Below, piece by piece: positions 7,489 to 12,437 of a stretch of 12,437 nt of DNA (position 1 is its first letter; every line of letters begins with the position of its first letter). Under the pieces are notes generated by a model that had not been told where the DNA came from, did not search any database, and saw only the letters and a program-made list of their open reading frames with translations. A program made the translations under genes and the position numbers. This DNA is from Promethearchaeota archaeon (GTDB taxonomy: Archaea > Asgardarchaeota > Lokiarchaeia > Sigynarchaeales > SOKP01): contig JAHLWT010000093.1 of NCBI GenBank assembly GCA_019057775.1, forward strand, positions 1 to 12,437, in the 5' to 3' direction.

Positions 7489-7863
7489 TCACTTCTTAAA
7501 ATAAACTCCGCTATTAAATTCATCTAAAGTATATTTAGCTCTATTCTTTTCCATTTTATTTATGAAAATCTCGGTTAAATCTAAACCTAGAGCATTTATA
7601 AGACTTATTAAGTATATGAATACATCAGAAATTTCATCAGAAATATTACGTAAAAGTTTCTTATCACTCATTATGTCTTCTTTCTTAAAGTCTTTAAAAA
7701 GCAATAATTGAGATAACTCTCCACTTTCACAATGCAATGCTTGGACCAAGTTTTTTGGAGTATGATATTTTGTCCAATTCCGTTCTACAATGAAATGGTC
7801 AACTTCTTTTTTAAAAAATGAAATGGGAGTATCTTGATCACCATTATAATGAATATCATTCAT
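7489..7863 (-). CDS. MazG-type nucleotide pyrophosphohydrolase (DCTPP1/RS21-C6-like)
   Basis: The 124 residues fit the all-alpha NTP pyrophosphatase family. Members hydrolyse (d)NTPs to NMP and pyrophosphate and clean the nucleotide pool. The metal-binding ExxE...ExxD pattern is complete: E46 and E49 in HCESGEL, and E77 and D80 in DEISDV. The family's N-terminal FxxERNWxKYHTPKNLVQAL (24-43) and C-terminal KMEKNRAKY (103-111) are also present. The RNWxKYHxPKNL segment resembles the dCTPase/DCTPP1 and RS21-C6 branch, so dCTP or a modified dCTP may be preferred, but substrate cannot be told from sequence. It starts 2 nt after the alpha/beta hydrolase stop, so the two genes are very likely co-transcribed. 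No Shine-Dalgarno is seen. Confidence 0.88.
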   Translation of the reverse strand: MNDIHYNGDQDTPISFFKKEVDHFIVERNWTKYHTPKNLVQALHCESGELSQLLLFKDFKKEDIMSDKKLLRNISDEISDVFIYLISLINALGLDLTEIFINKMEKNRAKYTLDEFNSGVYFKK

Positions 7864-7865
7864 AA

Positions 7866-8735
7866 TTAGTAGATTTTATGTGTTTCTAGAGATTTCTTAG
7901 GTATTAATTGCTTAAAATTACTAATAAATGTGCATATTAATTCATTAACTACCTCTTTTCTCTGACTTGGGAGGAAATGACCTCCCATATCTATAATTTC
8001 AAGGGTAGAGTTTGGGATCATTTTATGTAATTCTTCAGACATTTGTGCTGGAGCGAAATTATCTAATCTTCCACCTATAATTAGAGTAGGACACTTGATA
8101 CTCGATGGATCGTATTCATTTATTTCACTTATCATACTAAAGATTTGCTCTTCAATCTTCATATACAACTCATCTTTAGTTAATTTTATCCCAGCTAGAG
8201 AATCCGATAAAGCAGTTATTATAAATGGGATTGTTTTATCTAAGATTTTTTCAACTGAGTTTGCTACAACATCTAAGAAATTCATTCGAATATCATATGG
8301 GAGTAAATTGTAAAAGATATTTCTGATAACATTGTCAATCATTATAAATCCTGAATTTAATAGAATAAGGAATTTTATATTATCTTGGTGTTTCATTGTA
8401 AATAATTGAGCAATCATTCCTCCTACCAAAGAGTGACCTATAATTCCGCATTCTTCATAAACATCTAAGAATGCTAAGAGATCTTCTAAATCTCGAATAA
8501 TTTCATGCCTAAGATTTCCTGCTATGTCTAATTGTTTAGGGTGATCACTTCTTCCATGCCCTAATGCATCAAATGCGATAATTCGATAATTTTCTTTAAG
8601 AATTTTAATTTGTGATTTAAAAAAAGAAGCTGAAGAGGCGAAACCATGAAGTAGAATAATGGTACATTTCTTAGAATCGGGATTTATGTTCTCGTAATAA
8701 AGATTATAACCCTCTTGATTCTTGAAATAAGGCAT
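7866..8735 (-). CDS. Alpha/beta hydrolase fold protein
   Basis: This 289-residue protein has the alpha/beta hydrolase layout: LLHGFASS oxyanion loop (28-35), FDALGHGRSDHP (55-66), nucleophile elbow with Ser102 in IIGHSLVGGMIAQ, acid Asp225 in GGRLDNFAP, and His253 in MGGHFLP. A helical lid covers about residues 130-205. The elbow reads G-H-S-L-V-G-G: relative to the usual GHSxGG there is one extra Val, or Val in place of the second Gly. The catalytic triad is intact, so it should be an active esterase, lipase, peptidase or C-C hydrolase, but the substrate is unknown. No signal peptide is seen, so it is probably cytosolic. A good TATA box sits 27-28 nt before the ATG, predicting a leaderless transcript that also carries the MazG-type gene 2 nt downstream. 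Confidence 0.92.
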   Translation of the reverse strand: MPYFKNQEGYNLYYENINPDSKKCTIILLHGFASSASFFKSQIKILKENYRIIAFDALGHGRSDHPKQLDIAGNLRHEIIRDLEDLLAFLDVYEECGIIGHSLVGGMIAQLFTMKHQDNIKFLILLNSGFIMIDNVIRNIFYNLLPYDIRMNFLDVVANSVEKILDKTIPFIITALSDSLAGIKLTKDELYMKIEEQIFSMISEINEYDPSSIKCPTLIIGGRLDNFAPAQMSEELHKMIPNSTLEIIDMGGHFLPSQRKEVVNELICTFISNFKQLIPKKSLETHKIY

Positions 8736-8758
8736 GTGAGATGTAATTTGTGTAATTT

Positions 8759-8766
8759 CTTATAAA
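8759..8766 (-). promoter_or_regulatory. TATA box of the hydrolase-MazG transcript
   Basis: On the minus strand this reads TTTATAAG, centred about 27-28 nt before the hydrolase ATG, with A-rich bases just upstream where TFB (BRE) would bind. The spacing matches an archaeal leaderless promoter. It is the best promoter in the window. Confidence 0.6.
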
Positions 8767-8845
8767 TTTTGAAATGTGCCGTTCCAAAAATACTTTTCTA
8801 AATTAAAAATTAATAAGATAGGTGGCGTTTACACTAAAAAATTTA

Positions 8846-8878
8846 CAATATTTGAAGTTCTTTTAATGTAAAATATTG
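8846..8878. repeat. Short inverted repeat
   Basis: CAATATTT at 8846-8853 and its inverse complement AAATATTG at 8871-8878 are separated by 17 nt. This 8-bp AT-rich stem is directly followed by the longer hairpin at 8881-8925. It is weak by itself. Confidence 0.3.
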
Positions 8879-8880
8879 AA

Positions 8881-8925
8881 TATTTTTCAAGAATAATTAA
8901 TGCTAAAAAAAATTATTCAAAAATA
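8881..8925. repeat. Bulged inverted repeat (15-bp stem)
   Basis: TATTTTTCAAGAATAATT (8881-8898) pairs with AATTATTCAAAAATA (8911-8925). All 15 bases of the right arm match once a 3-nt bulge (CAA) in the left arm is allowed, and the loop is 12 nt. The stem is AT-rich, so stability is modest. It could be a transcript-end structure, a small RNA element or an old mobile-element trace. Confidence 0.45.
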
Positions 8926-9044
8926 TGGAATTTTTTGTACAACACTTAGATGAATAGGGGCTCTAAATTACTTTGTTTCTTGGTATAATATCAATTTTTA
9001 TGGATTTATTGAGCTTCTGTAATATTAAAACTAGAAAATACAAT

Positions 9045-9054
9045 AAAAAAAAAA
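9045..9054 (-). terminator. T10 terminator after the FGGY kinase gene
   Basis: Ten consecutive T residues on the minus strand begin at the base directly after the kinase TAA stop (9055-9057). This is a strong archaeal U-tract terminator closing the oxidase/iron-sulfur/kinase transcript. Confidence 0.65.
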
Positions 9055-10515
9055 TTATAGATTTTTTGTAATTCTTTTTTTCTCATATAGTTCTAATAAG
9101 GGTGGCATAAAAATTCTATTTAACTTTTTATAAATCTTTACGTTTTGTTTAATGGGATCTTTGCTGTCAATAAATCTCACCATGTTGGTGACTGCTCTTT
9201 CAAGATTATCATATTTTTTTATACCCCAGAAACCTAATATAGCCGCACCCAATGCTGCACCATCCTTTACTTCAGGTATTAGAATTTTTTTTGCTGTTAC
9301 ATCTGCGAGAATTTGTGCCCATAATGAACTATTCATTGCTCCTCCATCGACTTTAACTTCTGAAACTTTTGCACCACCCATTGCCTCTAGCATTTGGAGA
9401 TACATTTGAGCACTTAAAGCAGCAGACTCCATAATTGCACGGATCATATGTGCTCTAGTATGATTCCATCCTATACCATGAATTGCACCTTTTCTGAACA
9501 TGTATAGAGGTAGAATAAGTAAACCCTCACTTCCAGGCTGTACAGTCGACGCTTCATTTGTTAATATATCATACACGTTTACCTGTTTCTCAATACTTTC
9601 TTTAATTTGTAATTGAGAGAAATTATCTTTAAACCACTTCATAGCTGTTCCGGTTCCTGGCATCGTAGCTTCAAGGTTCCATTTTCCTCTTATAGGTGTT
9701 GGTATGGAAAATATAGGGATATTTCCAGCCGGTTTTATAGGGTTATCAACAACATAATCAATGAAAGTTCCCGTTCCCATTGTAATTTTTGCTTGACCAG
9801 TTTCAATAACTCCTAATCCTAAAGCAGAACATTGTTGATCTCCGCTTCCCATAATTACTGGAATGTTATGTGGTAGATTCAATTCTTTAGCAGCATCACC
9901 AGTAAGCTCACCAATAACTTCTCCTGGGAAAGTTAAATCAGGCCATAAATCTAATGGAGTCCCGTATTCCTCTGCTAAATTCCCATCCCATTTTAATGTT
10001 TTTAAATTGAGAATCCCCCAATATCCATTGGTAGGATCTGTTACAAGCACATCGCATAATTTGTTTAGCATATATGTATCTACAAATGCAATTTTTGATA
10101 TTTTTTCAAATATCTCAGGTTTGTTTTTTTTCATCCATAAGATTTTTGGCATTGCTCTTCTGAAGGCACCTTGTTCGTCAACCCAATCTTTAGCAGTTGA
10201 TTCTTCTCTCTCATCCATCCATGTTAATGCAGGGTGTAAAATATTTCGATTTTTATCCAGAAATGTCACTGTTTGTCTAAGAGAAGCTGCGCAAATCCCA
10301 ACTATATTATTAGCATTGACTTTTCGAGAAACTATATTACAAGTCTTTTTAACAGCATTCCACCAAATTATTGGGTCTTGTTCTGAAATCCCTACAGGCT
10401 GTTTTACAACAGGATATTCCTCATAAGCACGGGCAATTTCTTTACCGTTAATATCAAAAATTATCGTCCTTGCCCCAGTTGTCCCAACATCAAAAACACA
10501 TAAAAATTCTGTCAT
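9055..10515 (-). CDS. FGGY-family carbohydrate/polyol kinase
   Basis: This is an ATP-dependent kinase of the FGGY family (glycerol, xylulose, ribulose, AI-2 and related kinases), 486 residues, full length. Visible motifs are phosphate-1 DVGTTGARTIIFD (9-21), SLRQTVTF (78-85) where substrate-contacting residues lie, WMDER (99-103), GSGDQQCSALGLG (223-235) with probable catalytic base D226, MGTGTF (246-251), VDGGAMNSSLWAQILAD (389-405) and GAALGAAILG (419-428). GDQQ resembles glycerol kinase, but the glycerol-binding Arg-Glu pair of GlpK is Arg-Gln here, so glycerol is possible but not assured. The gene lies 47 nt after the iron-sulfur gene with no T run between, so co-transcription is likely. 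A weak GTGAT lies 3 nt before the ATG. A T10 run follows the stop. Family assignment is secure; the substrate is not. Confidence 0.93.
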   Translation of the reverse strand: MTEFLCVFDVGTTGARTIIFDINGKEIARAYEEYPVVKQPVGISEQDPIIWWNAVKKTCNIVSRKVNANNIVGICAASLRQTVTFLDKNRNILHPALTWMDEREESTAKDWVDEQGAFRRAMPKILWMKKNKPEIFEKISKIAFVDTYMLNKLCDVLVTDPTNGYWGILNLKTLKWDGNLAEEYGTPLDLWPDLTFPGEVIGELTGDAAKELNLPHNIPVIMGSGDQQCSALGLGVIETGQAKITMGTGTFIDYVVDNPIKPAGNIPIFSIPTPIRGKWNLEATMPGTGTAMKWFKDNFSQLQIKESIEKQVNVYDILTNEASTVQPGSEGLLILPLYMFRKGAIHGIGWNHTRAHMIRAIMESAALSAQMYLQMLEAMGGAKVSEVKVDGGAMNSSLWAQILADVTAKKILIPEVKDGAALGAAILGFWGIKKYDNLERAVTNMVRFIDSKDPIKQNVKIYKKLNRIFMPPLLELYEKKRITKNL

Positions 10516-10562
10516 ATAATCACGTTTTTATATTTTTTAATTGATCATTTAAACTCTTGATT

Positions 10563-11822
10563 TTATAGCAATTTTAATAATAATTCAGATATATCTAGTA
10601 TTTTATATTTTTCTTTTTCTCGTTCTTCCAAACCATAAGCTAAACCTAATTCACAGAGGGGACATGCCGAAACAATGTGATTTACACCAGTTTCTTTTAG
10701 CTCATTCATTCTCATTTTTGCCTCCTTTATAGCCATCTCCCGATCTGCCCAATGAGCCATTCCACTCCACCCACAGCAATGTACATATTCTTTATTAAAA
10801 CGAGGTTCAACTACTTCCAAATTAGTTATATTTTTGAGAATAAATCTAATGGAGGTTATGTCATTTAAATTTCTTGCTAGGAGACATGGATCATGTATAG
10901 TTATTTTTTTAAATCCATTAGAAAACTCCTTTTTAATTTCTAATTTTTTACTTTGGATTAGTTCTTTAATATATTCAGTGGTATGAAGTACATCTGCCTC
11001 GATTTTAATATCTAATTGTTGATACCTATTTTTCAATGTTAAAACACAACCAGGACAATCGGAGATCACAGTTTTTGCTCCAGTACTTTCAATAAGTTCC
11101 TTATTTTTTTCAGCGAATTTTTTCCCTGTTTCTAAATCTCTTATATTAAAGGTTGGACCACCACAACACACTTTTCTATCCAAATTAGTTGAAAACTTAA
11201 CTCCCGCTTTTTTCAAGATTTCCATATTTGCCTTAATCACGTTAGGAAACTTCATAGATTCACAACCAATATAATAAAATACATCATCAGATCCATCAGA
11301 TTCTATATTTTCAATTCCTTTCTCTTTGTATGTTTCATATATATTGTATCCTTCAATTGTGTTTGATTCATTCAACTTTTTAATTTGTTCTTTACAAAAA
11401 TCTGGCATATACCCTTTTGCATTAATGTCTTCTCGTACAGACTCAAGTAATGAAACGACTGAAAAATCAAATGGGCACCAAACCTTACATAATTCTTCAT
11501 TAGTACATTTATACATTAAATTCACGAATTCCGAATCAGAATAATCGATTTTACCAATTGTTAGATAATATCCTATTCTTGACTTATAAGAAGGACTCAT
11601 TGTTTCTTTTTGAGATACTTGTAGTGTTCCACAATCGAACCTACACATGTTTGGACAAAGCATACAATTCACTAAGTTCTTAACATCAGCTTTATAATCC
11701 CCTTCTGGAAAAAAGTTCTTATTACGCATTCGAAAATTTTTCATAAACACTTTTTTAACATCGCGATCCATTTTTTGAATGATTGGACCCATCCATTTAT
11801 ATTTCTTTAAAATTTCACTCAC
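10563..11822 (-). CDS. Iron-sulfur protein with ferredoxin-like N-terminus and two CCG domains (GlpC/GlcF/HdrD-like)
   Basis: This is an electron-transfer subunit of 419 residues. The N-terminal part has clustered cysteines C53, C56, C60, C64 (CMLCPNMCRFDC) and C106, C112, C116 (CTNEELCKVWCP), suited to two 4Fe-4S clusters. Spacing departs from the simple CxxCxxCxxxCP ferredoxin pattern. Two cysteine-rich CCG domains follow: C187, C219-C220 and C256/C259, then C313, C349-C350 and C387/C390. Both sets are complete. Relatives with this layout partner flavoprotein dehydrogenases for glycerol-3-phosphate (GlpC), glycolate/lactate (GlcF) or heterodisulfide reductase (HdrD). The start is GTG at 11820-11822, supported by a strong Shine-Dalgarno GAGGTGAT 7 nt upstream. 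The gene overlaps the FAD oxidase gene by 8 nt, implying a stoichiometric complex. No membrane helix is seen. Confidence 0.93.
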   Translation of the reverse strand: MSEILKKYKWMGPIIQKMDRDVKKVFMKNFRMRNKNFFPEGDYKADVKNLVNCMLCPNMCRFDCGTLQVSQKETMSPSYKSRIGYYLTIGKIDYSDSEFVNLMYKCTNEELCKVWCPFDFSVVSLLESVREDINAKGYMPDFCKEQIKKLNESNTIEGYNIYETYKEKGIENIESDGSDDVFYYIGCESMKFPNVIKANMEILKKAGVKFSTNLDRKVCCGGPTFNIRDLETGKKFAEKNKELIESTGAKTVISDCPGCVLTLKNRYQQLDIKIEADVLHTTEYIKELIQSKKLEIKKEFSNGFKKITIHDPCLLARNLNDITSIRFILKNITNLEVVEPRFNKEYVHCCGWSGMAHWADREMAIKEAKMRMNELKETGVNHIVSACPLCELGLAYGLEEREKEKYKILDISELLLKLL

Positions 11823-12437
11823 TTAATTCATCACCTCTTTCTTTCCAAGGACTTTCATAAATTTTCCCAGGATTTAAAATATTATTGGGGTCAAGTAGTT
11901 TCTTTATATTTTTTAAAGTATCAAAAGACTTACCCCATTCTACTGGCATCCACTTAGATCTATTGATTCCAACGCCGTGATGGTGTCCAAAAGAACCACC
12001 GCAATCTTCTACCGTCTTAATGACTGTATTCCACACTTCTTGATAAAACTCAAGATTAGTTTTTTCTTTTGGAGGAATTCCAGCAAAAGTAAAATAAAAT
12101 CCTACTCCATTAGTATAAAAATGTGACACATGGGCAGTTATCATTACAATGCCTTTCACTTTTTTTGTAGCTTCTACTACAGAATGATACATGTCTGCCG
12201 CCTTATCCCACAAAAATCCAATTTCAATAGTATCGAAGACCATCTTAAAAGTTGGCGTTGATGATGTATCTGTTACTTTAAACCTAGTTTCAAACCAGTG
12301 TTCAACTGGTTCTTTGCCACATTCAACGCCATTATTCTTCTCGCATGTCTCTTTTGTAATTAACTCTTCAAGATCGACGAGTCTTCCAATACCTTCACAA
12401 ATAAATACAACCATAACCTTATCTTTAGCTTTTTCTA
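11815..12437 (-). CDS. FAD-linked oxidase, C-terminal part (AGPS/GlcD/D-lactate dehydrogenase superfamily; 5' end outside window)
   Basis: The frame stays open past the ATG at 12414 to the right edge (EKAKDKV precedes that Met), so the gene is cut and its N-terminal FAD-binding domain is outside. About 206 residues of the C-terminal substrate/cap domain of the VAO-type flavoprotein family are visible. The segment CGGSFGHHHGVGINRSKW (counted from the Met at 12414, HHH = 144-146) closely resembles the active-site CGGSxxHHHGVGxxR of alkyl-dihydroxyacetone-phosphate synthase. It is followed by the family's closing LKKxLDPNNILNPGKIY-like helix and tail. Related enzymes oxidise 2-hydroxyacids or act on acyl-DHAP. 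Coupling to the next gene, an iron-sulfur/CCG protein, favours a dehydrogenase over a lipid synthase. The stop overlaps the start of that gene by 8 nt. Confidence 0.9.
   Translation of the reverse strand, partial: EKAKDKVMVVFICEGIGRLVDLEELITKETCEKNNGVECGKEPVEHWFETRFKVTDTSSTPTFKMVFDTIEIGFLWDKAADMYHSVVEATKKVKGIVMITAHVSHFYTNGVGFYFTFAGIPPKEKTNLEFYQEVWNTVIKTVEDCGGSFGHHHGVGINRSKWMPVEWGKSFDTLKNIKKLLDPNNILNPGKIYESPWKERGDELSE
11830..11837 (-). promoter_or_regulatory. Strong Shine-Dalgarno GAGGTGAT of the iron-sulfur protein gene
   Basis: On the minus strand GAGGTGAT matches the complement of the 16S rRNA 3' end over 8 bases and lies 7 nt before a GTG start, inside the 3' end of the FAD oxidase gene. 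It decides the GTG at 11822 over the ATG at codon 11. Confidence 0.8.

Larger units (their letters stand above)
8736..9054. other. 319-bp gene-free gap between hydrolase and kinase genes
   Basis: No convincing ORF lies here. The longest candidate looked at is a 17-codon plus-strand ORF at 8900-8953. The stretch holds the hydrolase promoter at its low-coordinate end, a T10 terminator for the kinase at its high-coordinate end, and inverted repeats in between (8846-8878 and 8881-8925). It is the boundary between the purine block and the oxidase/kinase module. Confidence 0.6.

Noticed and set aside
8900..8953. 17-codon plus-strand ORF in the 319-bp gap
   Set aside because: It is too short, has no ribosome-binding site, and overlaps the inverted repeat that explains its composition.
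9863..10426. 187-codon plus-strand ORF
   Set aside because: It lies wholly antisense to the FGGY kinase, which has all its family motifs. It shows no recognisable domain or start signal.
11815..12437. Assignment as a genuine alkyl-DHAP synthase (ether-lipid enzyme)
   Set aside because: The HHH motif fits, but the overlapping iron-sulfur/CCG gene points to a dehydrogenase, and the FAD domain is outside the window, so only the superfamily is claimed.

Overview
The window is AT-rich and looks archaeal. The phosphoribosylformylglycinamidine synthase is split into PurS, PurQ and PurL. TATA-like boxes lie about 24-40 nt before several start codons. Oligo-T runs follow several stop codons, as archaeal terminators do. 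Short zinc-ribbon proteins recur. I suspect an Asgard (Lokiarchaeia-like) genome from the overall protein style, but no single marker here proves that. No rRNA, tRNA, CRISPR array, insertion sequence or phage gene was seen.

Positions 1-1469 (+) hold one gene cut by the left edge. It encodes a protein with a Gly/Arg-rich and Trp/Tyr-rich N-terminus, two membrane segments around a large presumably external domain, and two zinc ribbons at the C-terminus. Everything else is on the minus strand. Reading from low to high coordinates: a zinc-ribbon protein (1515-2120), a 68-residue Cys/His-rich small protein (2379-2585), the overlapping purS-purQ-purL operon (5982 down to 2760), a small two-helix membrane protein (6205-6408), purC (6454-7431), a MazG-type nucleotide pyrophosphohydrolase (7489-7863) and an alpha/beta hydrolase (7866-8735).

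A 319-bp gap with no gene (8736-9054) contains a bulged hairpin and an oligo-T terminator. It separates this block from a second module: an FGGY carbohydrate/polyol kinase (9055-10515), a CCG-type iron-sulfur protein (10563-11822), and the C-terminal part of an FAD-linked oxidase with an HHH motif like that of alkyl-dihydroxyacetone-phosphate synthase (11815 to the right edge).

Functionally there are two themes. The first is de novo purine synthesis: PurSQL makes FGAM from FGAR, and PurC makes SAICAR from CAIR. A nucleotide-pool-cleaning enzyme sits in the same block. The second is an oxidation module. The flavoprotein would oxidise a hydroxyl substrate, perhaps a phosphorylated polyol or 2-hydroxyacid, and pass electrons through the iron-sulfur/CCG subunit. 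The kinase would phosphorylate the substrate or a related polyol. The flavoprotein and iron-sulfur genes overlap and are translationally coupled by a strong Shine-Dalgarno, so they very probably work together. The kinase's role and the substrate are inferred.
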